Shown here piece by piece: positions 55,876 to 63,975 of a stretch of DNA of 64,000 nucleotides. The notes under the pieces were generated by a model that searched no databases, was not told the DNA's origin, and worked only from the letters and a program-made list of their open reading frames with translations. Numbering within the stretch: the stretch's first letter is position 1; every line of letters begins with the position of its first letter. The translations under genes and the position numbers were made by a program. Source of the stretch: Sphingomonas sp. 28-63-12 (lineage in GTDB: Bacteria; Pseudomonadota; Alphaproteobacteria; Sphingomonadales; Sphingomonadaceae); contig NCGD01000017.1 in NCBI GenBank assembly GCA_002281535.1, positions 1 through 64,000 on the forward strand, written 5' to 3'.

Positions 55876-57099
55876 TCAGGCCGCGTCCCCCAGCACATAG
55901 AGGTGCACGCCGCCATAGATGGAGGAGCGGTCGCGCTTGGTGTAATCGAGCGAGTCTTCGGCCCGATAGGTCCAGCGCGCCAGGATCGCCTCCGGCACGC
56001 GGCCCGGCAGGATCGTCTCGACGCCGGCGGTACGGAACAGCACCCGGGCGTCGGGCTTGGCGGTGCGGGTGATTTCGGCCCACAAATTGGTCAGTATTTC
56101 GTCGGTCATCCAGTCCTGCGCATCGAGCAGGACATAGCGATCGAGCGAGGCATCGGGCATTTCGCGCAGATATTCGACGAAATTGGCGTGGCGTACCTCG
56201 ACCCGGTCGACCCGGGCGACGATATCGGCATAATTCGCTTCCTGCAGATAGGGCGGCAGCGACGCCGACGGGCTGTCGCCATAGCCGCGGCCAAAGGCCT
56301 GCATCGCGAAATAATTGTCCTTCAGATCGAAATCGCAGGCCAGTTTTTCCAGCCGCTCGCGCAGCACCACGGCCATCTTGTTGTCGCCGGCCAGCGCCTC
56401 ATATTGCGACGGCGGGATGCCCAGGCCGAACAGCGAGGCGGGCTGATCGGTCAGCCACTTGATGAAGCCCTTGTCGAACACCGGCGCGATTTCGCGATCG
56501 AAAATCTCGCGCTGTTCCTGCATCGAATTGGCGGCCAGCATCACCTTGGGATCGACGCCGTTGAGCTTGGCGATGAAATGCGCCGCGCCAATGAAATTGC
56601 CGAGCAGCCCGCGCTTGTACACACCCTTGGCAAAACCGCCGATCCGCGGCCGGCCGATCATGTCGCGGCCTTCCCAATAACGCCGGGTCGGCTCGTCGAG
56701 ATGCGGGCGGACATAGCGCTTATAGGCGGCGATATTGTCCTTCGAATTGGCGCGGGCGAAGAAGCGGTGAAAGGCGGCGTAATCGGGCAGTTCGCGCGCG
56801 GCGATCAGCTTCAATTTGTTGAGCGCGATGTGCGCGGTGTTGAGATCGACCGCGGTGATCGCACGCGGGTTCGCGGTGAGGTAGCTCAGCACATTGCAGC
56901 CGCCCGAGGCGATCTGAACGATATGGCAATCCGGCGTCACCGCCAGCGCTTCGAGATCGACCGCCGGATCTTCCCAGATCTGCGCATAAACCAGCCCGCG
57001 AAACGCAAAGGTGAAGGCGCGTTCGAGCAGGCCTTGCTTGCTGAGATGGTCGTGGCGGTGGACCGCACTGCGCACAGCTCGGTTTCGCGGGGCTTTCAT
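55876..57099 (-). CDS. btaA: Betaine-lipid synthase, 3-amino-3-carboxypropyl transferase BtaA
   Basis: A 407-residue DUF3419-type enzyme that transfers the aminocarboxypropyl group from SAM to diacylglycerol, the first step to the phosphorus-free lipid DGTS. Visible blocks: V-Y-A-Q-I-W-E-D-P-A-V-D (about 37-48), I-A-S-G-G-C-N-V-L-S-Y-L (about 62-73), A-V-D-L-N-T-A-H (about 81-88) and L-L-D-A-Q-D-W-M (about 325-332). In other bacteria this pathway is induced by phosphate shortage. The ATG at 57099 has GGAG 7 bases upstream; upstream lies a strong hairpin and a putative ECF promoter. Confidence 0.93.
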   Translation of the reverse strand: MKAPRNRAVRSAVHRHDHLSKQGLLERAFTFAFRGLVYAQIWEDPAVDLEALAVTPDCHIVQIASGGCNVLSYLTANPRAITAVDLNTAHIALNKLKLIAARELPDYAAFHRFFARANSKDNIAAYKRYVRPHLDEPTRRYWEGRDMIGRPRIGGFAKGVYKRGLLGNFIGAAHFIAKLNGVDPKVMLAANSMQEQREIFDREIAPVFDKGFIKWLTDQPASLFGLGIPPSQYEALAGDNKMAVVLRERLEKLACDFDLKDNYFAMQAFGRGYGDSPSASLPPYLQEANYADIVARVDRVEVRHANFVEYLREMPDASLDRYVLLDAQDWMTDEILTNLWAEITRTAKPDARVLFRTAGVETILPGRVPEAILARWTYRAEDSLDYTKRDRSSIYGGVHLYVLGDAA

Positions 57100-57121
57100 C
57101 GTCGGTCTCCTGGGGGAAAAT

Positions 57122-57154
57122 GGGGCCTGCCGCCGAGGGGCGGCGGCAGGCCCC
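57122..57154 (-). terminator. 14-bp hairpin in the btaA leader (terminator or attenuator)
   Basis: GGGGCCTGCCGCCG and CGGCGGCAGGCCCC form a perfect 14-bp stem with a five-base loop. On the minus strand it is followed by ATTTTCCCCC and then the btaA ribosome binding site, so the ATG is only about 22 bases away. It may terminate fasciclin transcripts, or act as an attenuator for btaA transcripts that start at the putative promoter 64 bases upstream of it. Confidence 0.7.
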
Positions 57155-57217
57155 TGACAACGCTGCTCGGGAGGGAGGCAGCGCGCCATGCCCATCATTT
57201 GGGGGAGGGGCACCGAA

Positions 57218-57245
57218 TAAACGACGCGGCCATCGATTTGGATGC
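57218..57245 (-). promoter_or_regulatory. Putative ECF-sigma promoter of btaA
   Basis: On the minus strand GCATCC and CGTTTA are separated by exactly 16 bases. The same -35 block and CGT at the same spacing lie upstream of the fasciclin gene. The -10 block ends about 119 bases before the btaA ATG, leaving a leader that contains the 14-bp hairpin. Spacing fits ECF promoters; the link to the nearby sigma factor is inference. Confidence 0.5.
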
Positions 57246-57277
57246 ACCGGCGCCGAATTTATTAGCCGTTCGCCGCG

Positions 57278-57832
57278 TTACGGCAGCAGCACGCCGTCGA
57301 TCACATGGATCACGCCGTTCGACTGGTTGACATCAGCAATGGTGATATGGGCGGTGCCGCCCTTGGCATCGGTGACGATCCAGCCCTTGGTGCCCTTGCT
57401 GAAAGTCAGCGTGCCACCCTGGACGGTGGTGTAGGTCGCCTTGCCCATATGCGCCTTGGCATTGGCGGCAATTGCGGCGGCGCTAATCTTGCCGGGGACG
57501 ACATGATAGGTCAGCACGGCGGTGAGCGTCGCCTTGTTTTCCGGCTTGAGCAACGTCTCGACGGTGCCGGCGGGGAGCTTGGCAAAGGCAGCGTTGGTCG
57601 GCGCGAACACGGTGAACGGGCCAGGGCTCGACAGCGTATCGACCAGGCCGGCTGCCTTGACGGCCGCGACCAGCGTGGTGTGGTCCTTCGAATTGACGGC
57701 GTTCTCGACGATATTCTTGGTCGGGTACATGGCCGCGCCGCCGACCATCGGGTTGGTCGATTTGGCGATCAGGCCGCCGCTGCCAAGGGCAAGCGCTGCC
57801 GCGACGATCGAGAGGCGAAAAGCTGATTTCAT
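57278..57832 (-). CDS. Exported fasciclin-domain protein
   Basis: A 184-residue secreted protein with a signal peptide (RLSIVAAALALGSGGLIA). One fasciclin (FAS1) domain covers the rest: N-I-V-E-N-A-V-N-S-K-D-H-T-T-L-V-A-A-V (about 41-59), G-P-F-T-V-F-A-P-T-N-A-A-F (about 71-83), T-Y-H-V-V-P-G-K (about 107-114), and V-I-H-V-I-D-G-V-L-L-P at the end. FAS1 domains mediate adhesion. GTG at 57835 is the other start. It follows an anti-sigma gene and resembles the mycobacterial SigK-RskA-MPT83 arrangement. Confidence 0.92.
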   Translation of the reverse strand: MKSAFRLSIVAAALALGSGGLIAKSTNPMVGGAAMYPTKNIVENAVNSKDHTTLVAAVKAAGLVDTLSSPGPFTVFAPTNAAFAKLPAGTVETLLKPENKATLTAVLTYHVVPGKISAAAIAANAKAHMGKATYTTVQGGTLTFSKGTKGWIVTDAKGGTAHITIADVNQSNGVIHVIDGVLLP

Positions 57833-57874
57833 CACTAAGGTCTCCTGCGAACACCTTCATCGAGGTGCGCCGGA

Positions 57875-57902
57875 GCTACGCGGGCGTTGTGCGATTGGAT
57901 GC
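57875..57902 (-). promoter_or_regulatory. Putative ECF-sigma promoter of the fasciclin gene
   Basis: On the minus strand GCATCC and CGTAGC are separated by 16 bases; the -10 block ends 43 bases before the ATG. The block repeats the motif seen upstream of btaA. The -35 block is inside a perfect inverted repeat. The sigma factor encoded 0.8 kb upstream on the same strand is the obvious candidate. Confidence 0.5.
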
Positions 57903-57919
57903 AGCGTCGATCCAATCGC
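57891..57919. promoter_or_regulatory. Perfect 10-bp inverted repeat at the fasciclin promoter
   Basis: GCGATTGGAT and ATCCAATCGC are perfect inverted arms with a nine-base spacer. One arm and part of the spacer overlap the putative -35 block (57897-57902). This makes an operator more likely than a terminator, and there is no T-run on either side. Confidence 0.5.
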
Positions 57920-57954
57920 GGTGAATTAATTGTCGGTGGTGATCGGCTGCCCGG

Positions 57955-58677
57955 TCAGGCCAGGGTAAGATCGCCCTTGGCGACCACCGCGCCGGTCGGC
58001 TTGCCACTGGGCGAGCCACCGATTGGTTCGACCGTGACGGCAAGCGTCGCGCCGGCCGTGAACCGGGCGCGGTCGGCCGCGCCGATCGCCACCGCGGTCG
58101 GCTGCTGATCGTGCAGCACGCCGAGCGAATGCGGCACGCCATCGCGGGCAATCACCCAAAGCTCCGGACTGTGCCGCGCATCGACCAGATCGGCAGCGGC
58201 AACCCGCAACGCGCCCGTTGCGGGATCGTACACCGCCGGCACCGGTTCGCCATTGGCGACGGGCACGATCTGCGCGACCAGCACGGCGCTGCGCTGGGCG
58301 ACCTGGACCGGGGGCGCGACGGGGACAAGCGATTGCGGGCGGATCGCCATTACCGCCAGCAGCACTGCAGCGGCGATGCCGCCCGCCACGGCAAGGCTGC
58401 GCCACCAGCGCCGCGGCGCGGTATCGTTGGCCGGCGGCGCCAGGGCGCGCTCCAGCCGGGCGAGGCCATCGGCCGGCGGCGCCACCGGCGGCACCGATTC
58501 AAACAACACCCCGAAATGCGCGCGCCAGCGATCGACTTCGGCCGCAAAGCCGGGCTCGGCGAGCACGCGCCGCTGGGCGGCAGCGCGCTCTTCGCCTTCG
58601 AGCAACCCCAGCGCCAGTTCGGCGGCCATCACCGAGGCATCGGGCGCGCCATCATCGGGGGGGCGATCATCCATCAT
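57955..58677 (-). CDS. RskA-like anti-sigma factor
   Basis: A 240-residue membrane protein. The cytoplasmic N-terminal part has the anti-sigma pattern A-E-L-A-L-G-L-L-E-G-E-E-R-A-A-A (about 19-34), one helix lies at about 91-110 (LAVAGGIAAAVLLAVMAI), and the rest is a periplasmic RskA-type domain ending S-G-K-P-T-G-A-V-V-A-K-G-D-L-T. It lacks the zinc-binding H-x3-C-x2-C motif. Signals usually relieve it by proteolysis. The start overlaps the sigma gene by about 11 bases; GTG 58686 and ATG 58674 are alternatives. Confidence 0.85.
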   Translation of the reverse strand: MMDDRPPDDGAPDASVMAAELALGLLEGEERAAAQRRVLAEPGFAAEVDRWRAHFGVLFESVPPVAPPADGLARLERALAPPANDTAPRRWWRSLAVAGGIAAAVLLAVMAIRPQSLVPVAPPVQVAQRSAVLVAQIVPVANGEPVPAVYDPATGALRVAAADLVDARHSPELWVIARDGVPHSLGVLHDQQPTAVAIGAADRARFTAGATLAVTVEPIGGSPSGKPTGAVVAKGDLTLA

Positions 58678-59248
58678 GGCTGACACACTCCTTCAGCCGT
58701 TGCAGGCCGCGACGGACCCAGCTTTTCATCGTGCCGAGCGGCACCCCCTGGCGATCGGCCAGTTCGGCATAGGTCAGCCCATCGAAAAAGGCGGTGCGGA
58801 TCGCCAGGCGCTGGCGGTCTTCGAGCGCGTCGAGGCAGAGATGCAGCCGCCGGCTTTCGTCATCGACGATCATCGTCTCGCTGGCGATCGGCCGGTCATC
58901 GGCGATATCGGGGGCGTCGTCGATCGGGATCGACGCGCGGTTGCCGCGTGCACGGTGCCAGTCGATCGCGCGGTTGCGCGCGATCGTTGCCAGCCAGGTG
59001 ATCGGGCTGGCGCGACCGGGCTCAAAGGTCCCAGCCCGCTTCCAGACCGTCAGATATACCTCCTGCAACACATCTTCCGCTGCCTGCCTTTCACCACAGA
59101 TACGCAGACAGATACCAAAAAGTTTAGAAGAAGTGAGCCGATAGAGTTCGGCCAGCGCCGAACGGTCTGCAGCACCGGTACGCATCAGCACCTCGGTGAG
59201 GTGGGCCCGGGCGGCTACAGGATCGGTGGGAGCGGGCATGGATGACAT
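58667..59248 (-). CDS. ECF sigma factor (SigK-like)
   Basis: A 193-residue extracytoplasmic-function sigma factor. Region 2 contains L-F-G-I-C-L-R-I-C-G and A-E-D-V-L-Q-E-V-Y-L-T-V-W-K-R (about 57-71), and region 4 has L-T-Y-A-E-L-A-D-R-Q-G-V-P-L-G-T-M-K-S-W-V-R-R-G (about 160-183). The order sigma, anti-sigma, fasciclin is like SigK-RskA-MPT70/83. It may recognise GCATCC-N16-CGT sites upstream of the fasciclin and btaA genes. No copy of this site was found in its own upstream gap. ATG 59239 is an alternative start. Confidence 0.9.
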   Translation of the reverse strand: MSSMPAPTDPVAARAHLTEVLMRTGAADRSALAELYRLTSSKLFGICLRICGERQAAEDVLQEVYLTVWKRAGTFEPGRASPITWLATIARNRAIDWHRARGNRASIPIDDAPDIADDRPIASETMIVDDESRRLHLCLDALEDRQRLAIRTAFFDGLTYAELADRQGVPLGTMKSWVRRGLQRLKECVSHDG

Positions 59249-59295
59249 TCTGCCTAGCCGCCCCGATCATCGGCGACAACGGGCATTTGCGGCTT

Positions 59296-59871
59296 TTATC
59301 GAGGCTTAGGCCCATCGCCGGCGGGCCAGCGGGTATCGCCAATCCGTGCCAGCGTCATCTCGAAGAAGCGCTGCGGCGGCCGGCCGGGGATGAGTCGATC
59401 GCCGGTTTCGTGCCAGCTGCCATCGGCAAGGCTGGCGGTGTAGCGAATCGTGGCCGGGCCGGCGGCGATTTCCCAGACATAGCCATGCTCGGTCGGCACC
59501 AGCGGAAAATCGCCGACGCGGCCCTGCGCATGCGAATGCAGCGTGTAGGCCCTGGTCGACATATCATAGGAGATCACCCCGAACGCATTGAAGCCGACCG
59601 ATCCGTCATCATTATAGCCCTTGCCCTCGAGCACCTTGATCGTGTCGTCGAGCATCGGCCCGATCCGTTCGGTCTGGATGACCTTATGCTCGCCGCCGGG
59701 CGTCTGGGTCACGGCCGGGCCGCGCCACTGGCCATTCATCCAGTCCAGTTTTGCCAGGGCGGACTGTTGCGCGGCGATCGCCGACCGGTCGGGCGCCTGC
59801 CCTTCCAGCCTGTTCCCCGCCCCCAAAAGGGCCAATGCCGCGCCCAGCGCCAGGCTGCTCATGCGTTTCAT
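59296..59871 (-). CDS. Exported protein, DUF1579-like
   Basis: A 191-residue protein with a signal peptide (MSSLALGAALALLGAG). The mature part contains L-D-W-M-N-G-Q-W-R-G (about 42-51), then E-x-x-G-P-M-L-D-D-T-I and a series of strands such as A-Y-T-L-H-S-H-A-Q-G-R and S-W-H-E-T-G-D-R, which suit a lipocalin-like barrel of the DUF1579/DUF6265 kind. It lies 47 bases upstream of the sigma factor gene in the same direction and may be co-transcribed with it. The start has GGGAG. Confidence 0.65.
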   Translation of the reverse strand: MKRMSSLALGAALALLGAGNRLEGQAPDRSAIAAQQSALAKLDWMNGQWRGPAVTQTPGGEHKVIQTERIGPMLDDTIKVLEGKGYNDDGSVGFNAFGVISYDMSTRAYTLHSHAQGRVGDFPLVPTEHGYVWEIAAGPATIRYTASLADGSWHETGDRLIPGRPPQRFFEMTLARIGDTRWPAGDGPKPR

Positions 59872-59923
59872 TCGTTCGACTCCCAAATTGCCTAGCGGTG
59901 CGGGGCGTGGCAGCTTGCCGGCC

Positions 59924-60802
59924 ATGGCCCGCGTCCTGCCCCGTTTCAGCCGCCGATCAGCAGCGCTCCGCAAGCGACATTTCGCGAATCAAGTCCTGGG
60001 CTTCGTGAAACGCGCGGCGCACTGGCCGGGCATGCCGATCCTGCCCGTCGCCACGATCGCGGTGACGATTCTGCTGATCCTGGTCGGCGGCTATCGGACC
60101 GGGGCGCTGCCGATCGGCCAGCGTATCGGATTCTGGGCGATCCTGATGACGATCAACGCGATCAAGTGGCAGGTCTGGTTCCTGGTGATGGTGCGCCGCC
60201 CCCGGGATTGGCTGCGCGCGTTGCTGATCGGCGTGCCGTTGTTGACGCTGACCCTGCCGATCGAAATTACCGCCGTGCTCGCCCTGATCGGGATCGATGC
60301 CCGAATCGGCGCACTGGGCGTGTGGATGACCGGTCTGGCGATGGGGGCGGTGATCCTGATCATCATCGCGCTGCTGCGACCGCGCGACCGCGCCGTGCCG
60401 GCGGCGGCGACCGCAGGGGCCGCAGCGGCGGCAGGACCAACCGCGATCCCGCTGACCGCGCTGCTGACCCGCGCCGGCATCGCGCAGGCCGCAGACCTTG
60501 TCGCGATCGTCGCCGAGGATCATTATTGCCGCCTGCATCTGGCCGGTGGCGGCAGCATCCTGCTCCATCATCGCTTCGGCGATGCGGTGGCAGAAATCGC
60601 GGCGATCGACGGGTTGCAGATTCATCGCGGCGCCTGGGTGGCTGGCCATGCGGTGATCGGCGCGGTGCGCGACGGGCGGCGGTGGCGGGTGGCGGTGTGC
60701 ACCGGGCTGCAGCTGCCGGTGAGCGCCCGATTCACCACCGCTGCGCGCGCCCGCGGCTGGCTGCGGCCGCCGATCTTGGGTGGCGTTCTGCCCGCGCATT
60801 GA
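59924..60802 (+). CDS. Membrane-bound LytTR transcription factor
   Basis: A 292-residue protein with four predicted helices (about residues 40-165) and a C-terminal LytTR DNA-binding domain. The LytTR start is D-L-V-A-I-V-A-E-D-H-Y-C-R-L-H-L (about 191-206), then I-H-R-G-A-W-V-A (about 235-242) as in the conserved H-R-S-x-x-V. Membrane helices replace a receiver, so it probably senses something in the membrane directly. Targets are unknown. The start at 59924 overlaps no other gene. Confidence 0.8.
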   Translation: MARVLPRFSRRSAALRKRHFANQVLGFVKRAAHWPGMPILPVATIAVTILLILVGGYRTGALPIGQRIGFWAILMTINAIKWQVWFLVMVRRPRDWLRALLIGVPLLTLTLPIEITAVLALIGIDARIGALGVWMTGLAMGAVILIIIALLRPRDRAVPAAATAGAAAAAGPTAIPLTALLTRAGIAQAADLVAIVAEDHYCRLHLAGGGSILLHHRFGDAVAEIAAIDGLQIHRGAWVAGHAVIGAVRDGRRWRVAVCTGLQLPVSARFTTAARARGWLRPPILGGVLPAH

Positions 60803-60852
60803 CTAGAAGCGGCGAACTCAGCTTGCATCAAACATGGAGTTTCGCGCCCGTC

Positions 60853-61305
60853 ATGCGCATCGCCATCGCGTCCGATCACGCCGCCTTCGCCCTGAAACAG
60901 GCGCTGATTCCCTGGCTGGCCGGGCAGGGCCATATGGTGTCCGATCTTGGCACCCACGGGACCGACAGCGTCGATTATCCCGATTATGGCGCGGCGCTGG
61001 CCGCCGCCCTGGCCGATGGCAGCGCCGAGCGCGGCATTGCGCTGTGTGGCTCGGGGATCGGCATCGCCATCGCCGCCAACCGCAACCCCGCCTGCCGCTG
61101 CGCGCTCGTTTCCGAGCCGCTATCGGCACAGTTCGCCCGATCGCATAACGACGCCAACGCCATCGCGCTTGGCGCCAGGCTGATCGGCGAAGAGATGGCG
61201 CGCGCCTGCATCACCGCCTTTCTGGCCACCCCCTTTGAGGGCGGTCGCCACCAACATCGCGTCGACAAGCTCGGCGCTCTCCCCCTGGAAGGAATCCCGG
61301 CATGA
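60853..61305 (+). CDS. rpiB: Ribose-5-phosphate isomerase B
   Basis: A 150-residue enzyme that interconverts ribose 5-phosphate and ribulose 5-phosphate in the pentose phosphate pathway. The opening [11 protein letters not shown] (about 5-15), D-S-V-D-Y-P-D-Y (about 38-45), the catalytic cysteine loop [15 protein letters not shown] (about 63-77), and S-H-N-D-A-N (about 97-102) are typical. Its stop overlaps the glyA start by ATGA. No rpiA is in view. Confidence 0.93.
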   Translation: MRIAIASDHAAFALKQALIPWLAGQGHMVSDLGTHGTDSVDYPDYGAALAAALADGSAERGIALCGSGIGIAIAANRNPACRCALVSEPLSAQFARSHNDANAIALGARLIGEEMARACITAFLATPFEGGRHQHRVDKLGALPLEGIPA

Positions 61306-62618
61306 GCACCAATCCGCAAATCCTGAGCGATGTGCAGCCCGACGGCTTTTTCACGCGCGGCCTGGCCGCTGCCGATCCGGCGATCTTTGCCGGCATCACC
61401 GAGGAACTGACCCGCGAGCAGACCCAGATCGAGCTGATCGCCAGCGAGAATATCGTGTCAAAGGCAGTGTTGCAGGCCCAGGGGTCTGTCTTCACCAACA
61501 AATATGCCGAAGGCTATCCGGGCAAGCGTTATTATCAGGGCTGCCACCCGTCCGATGTGGTCGAGCAGCTGGCGATCGATCGCGCCAAGCAATTGTTCGG
61601 CTGCGCCTATGCCAATGTGCAGCCGCATTCGGGCGCGCAGGCCAATGGCGCGGTGATGCTGGCGTTGGTGAAACCAGGCGAGACGATCATGGGGCTGAGC
61701 CTCGACGCGGGTGGGCATCTGACCCACGGCGCCAAGGCTGCGATGTCGGGCAAGTGGTTCAACGCCGTGTCTTACGGCGTCGATCCGGAAACCCATCTGA
61801 TCAATTATGAGGACGTCGCGGCGCTGGCGCGCGAGCATAAGCCGAAGCTGCTGATCGCGGGCGGCTCCGCCTATCCGCGCCAGATCGATTTCGCCAAGTT
61901 CCGCGCGATCGCCGATGAAGTGGGCGCCTATTTCCTGGTCGACATGGCGCATTTCGCCGGGCTGGTCGCGGCCGGTGCGCACCCCTCGCCACTCCCCCAC
62001 GCGCATGTCGTGACGACGACGACGCACAAGACGCTGCGCGGGCCGCGCGGCGGGATGATCCTTTCCAATGACGAGGCGCTCGGCAAGAAGTTCAACTCAG
62101 CGGTGTTCCCGGGCCTGCAGGGCGGGCCGCTGATGCATGTGATCGCGGCCAAGGCAGTGGCGTTCGGCGAGGCGCTCGAGCCGGGCTATAAAAGCTATAT
62201 CGCCGCGGTGGTCGAAAACGCCAAGGTGCTGGCAGCGACGCTCAACGAGCGCGGCTGCAACCTGGTGGCGGGCGGCACCGATACGCATCTGGCGTTGGTC
62301 GACCTGACCCCGCTTGGGGTGACCGGCAAGGATGCCGACGAAGCGCTGGAGCGCGCCGGGATCACCTGCAACAAAAACGGCATCCCCAATGATCCATTGC
62401 CGCCGACCAAGACCAGCGGCATCCGCGTGGGATCGCCAGCCGGCACGACGCGCGGCTTTGGCCCTGCCGAATTTCGCGAGATCGGCCATATGGTCGCCGA
62501 CGTGCTCGACGGCCTGCGCGCAAAGGGCGACCAGGGCGATGCCGCGGTCGAGGCCAATGTCCGTGCGCGGGTGCTGGCATTGTGCGCGCGCTTCCCGATC
62601 TATCCTGAAGGGATGTGA
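61302..62618 (+). CDS. glyA: Serine hydroxymethyltransferase
   Basis: A 438-residue PLP enzyme that converts serine and tetrahydrofolate to glycine and methylene-THF. The opening [10 protein letters not shown] (about 45-54) and [11 protein letters not shown] (about 67-77), and the PLP-binding lysine in [13 protein letters not shown] (about 239-251) are present. It is the second gene of rpiB-glyA and is followed by a 50-residue membrane protein gene. Confidence 0.97.
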   Translation: MSTNPQILSDVQPDGFFTRGLAAADPAIFAGITEELTREQTQIELIASENIVSKAVLQAQGSVFTNKYAEGYPGKRYYQGCHPSDVVEQLAIDRAKQLFGCAYANVQPHSGAQANGAVMLALVKPGETIMGLSLDAGGHLTHGAKAAMSGKWFNAVSYGVDPETHLINYEDVAALAREHKPKLLIAGGSAYPRQIDFAKFRAIADEVGAYFLVDMAHFAGLVAAGAHPSPLPHAHVVTTTTHKTLRGPRGGMILSNDEALGKKFNSAVFPGLQGGPLMHVIAAKAVAFGEALEPGYKSYIAAVVENAKVLAATLNERGCNLVAGGTDTHLALVDLTPLGVTGKDADEALERAGITCNKNGIPNDPLPPTKTSGIRVGSPAGTTRGFGPAEFREIGHMVADVLDGLRAKGDQGDAAVEANVRARVLALCARFPIYPEGM

Positions 62619-62620
62619 CG

Positions 62621-62773
62621 ATGACCGAAGAAGACAAGGCGCTGAGCAAGAAAATGGCGATTGCCGCGGCGATCGGCGCGGTCATCGCGATTCCGGTGCC
62701 GTTTGTCGGGCCGATCTTTGGCGCGATGGCGGGCGCGGGCTATGCCTTTGTCCGTTCGAAGAAGCGGGGCTGA
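62621..62773 (+). CDS. Small hydrophobic protein, 50 aa
   Basis: A 50-codon frame beginning MTEEDKALSKKMAIAAAIGA two bases after the glyA stop. After a charged 11-residue head it has a glycine/alanine-rich helix-forming stretch (I-P-V-P-F-V-G-P-I-F-G-A-M-A-G-A-G-Y) and a basic tail (R-S-K-K-R-G). It is probably a single-span inner-membrane protein. Its stop is directly before the nrdR ATG. Function unknown; position inside an operon supports that it is real. Confidence 0.65.
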   Translation: MTEEDKALSKKMAIAAAIGAVIAIPVPFVGPIFGAMAGAGYAFVRSKKRG

Positions 62774-63235
62774 ATGCGCTGCCCCTTTTGCGGCCATGAA
62801 GACAGCCAGGTAAAGGACAGCCGCCCGACCGAAGACGGCGCCGCGATCCGCCGCCGGCGCCAGTGCGAGGGGTGTGCGGCGCGCTTCACGACGTTCGAGC
62901 GAATCCAGCTGCGCGACCTGTTCGTGCTGAAAAGCGAAGACCGGCGCGAACCCTTCGAGCGCGAAAAACTGATGCGATCGGTGTCGATCGCCTGCCGCAA
63001 GCGCCCGATTGACGCGATGCGGATCGAAAAGCTCGTCACCAGCATCCAGCGCCAGCTGGAAACGCTGGGCGACAGCGACATCCCGTCGCAGCGGATCGGC
63101 GAGCTGGTGATGGATGGGCTGAAAGAGCTCGATTCGGTCGCCTATATCCGCTTTGCCAGCGTCTATAAGGATTTCCGCGAGGCGCGCGATTTCGAGGAAT
63201 TCGCCGGCAATGTGGCCGAGGTGGGCAAGGGGTGA
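62774..63235 (+). CDS. nrdR: Transcriptional repressor NrdR
   Basis: A 153-residue zinc and ATP/dATP-binding regulator of ribonucleotide reductase genes. The zinc ribbon is M-R-C-P-F-C-G with C-E-G-C later (cysteines about 3, 6, 31, 34), and [18 protein letters not shown] runs into the ATP-cone domain (about 45-135). It starts next to the stop of the small membrane protein gene and overlaps trmJ at its end (GTGA). Confidence 0.95.
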   Translation: MRCPFCGHEDSQVKDSRPTEDGAAIRRRRQCEGCAARFTTFERIQLRDLFVLKSEDRREPFEREKLMRSVSIACRKRPIDAMRIEKLVTSIQRQLETLGDSDIPSQRIGELVMDGLKELDSVAYIRFASVYKDFREARDFEEFAGNVAEVGKG

Positions 63236-63975
63236 CTGTGGCAGAGACCATAGCCCCGCCCCCCGTCATCGTCCTCGTCCGCCCGCAGCTTGGCGAGAAT
63301 ATCGGCAAGGCGGCGCGCGCGATGCTCAATTTCGGGCTGACCGAGCTGCGGCTGGTGACGCCGCGGGATGGCTGGCCCAATCCATCGGCCGGGCCGGCAG
63401 CATCGGGCGCGGATATCGTGCTGGAACGGGCGCAGGTTTTCGACAGCGTCGCCGCCGCCGTTGCCGATTGCGCGCAGGTCTATGCGACCACGGTGCGCAA
63501 GCGTGGTGTGACCAAGCCGGTGGTGACGCCGGCGCAAGCGGCGGTTGATATTCATGGCGCGCTAACCCGCGCCGCCATCCTGTTCGGGCCTGAGCGCGCC
63601 GGGCTGGAGACCGACGATGTCGCGCTTGCGCGCACGATCATCACGGTGCCGATCAACCCCGATTTCGCGTCGCTCAACCTGGCCCAGGCGGTGATTCTGG
63701 TCGCCTATGAATGGAGCAAGGGGGTGGCACTCGCCAGCCCGCCCGAGATCGAGATGCCGCCACCGGCGCCGCACGAAGAGCTGGAAGGGATGATCGAGCA
63801 GCTCGATGCGATGCTGAGCGCTGCCGGTTATTTCTTCCCGCCCGACCGGACAGTGACAACCAAGCGGACATTGCGCACCCTGCTGACCAAGCCCGGCTGG
63901 TCGACCCAGGAAGTGCGGACGATGCGCGGGGTGTTATCGACGCTCGACCGGCCACGACCGAGCCGGGGCGGGTGA
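63232..63975 (+). CDS. trmJ: tRNA/rRNA methyltransferase, TrmJ-like
   Basis: A 247-residue SPOUT methyltransferase, most like TrmJ, which 2'-O-methylates position 32 of tRNAs. Key parts: [16 protein letters not shown] (about 14-29), [10 protein letters not shown] (about 118-127), and [16 protein letters not shown] (about 145-160), the knotted SAM site. The start is GTG overlapping the nrdR stop. Only 25 bases follow before the window ends, with no feature. Confidence 0.9.
   Translation: MTVAETIAPPPVIVLVRPQLGENIGKAARAMLNFGLTELRLVTPRDGWPNPSAGPAASGADIVLERAQVFDSVAAAVADCAQVYATTVRKRGVTKPVVTPAQAAVDIHGALTRAAILFGPERAGLETDDVALARTIITVPINPDFASLNLAQAVILVAYEWSKGVALASPPEIEMPPPAPHEELEGMIEQLDAMLSAAGYFFPPDRTVTTKRTLRTLLTKPGWSTQEVRTMRGVLSTLDRPRPSRGG

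Noticed and set aside
57100-57277. Pho box upstream of btaA
   Set aside because: BtaA is phosphate-controlled elsewhere, but only one weak TTGTCA half-site was seen, without a second repeat at the right spacing.
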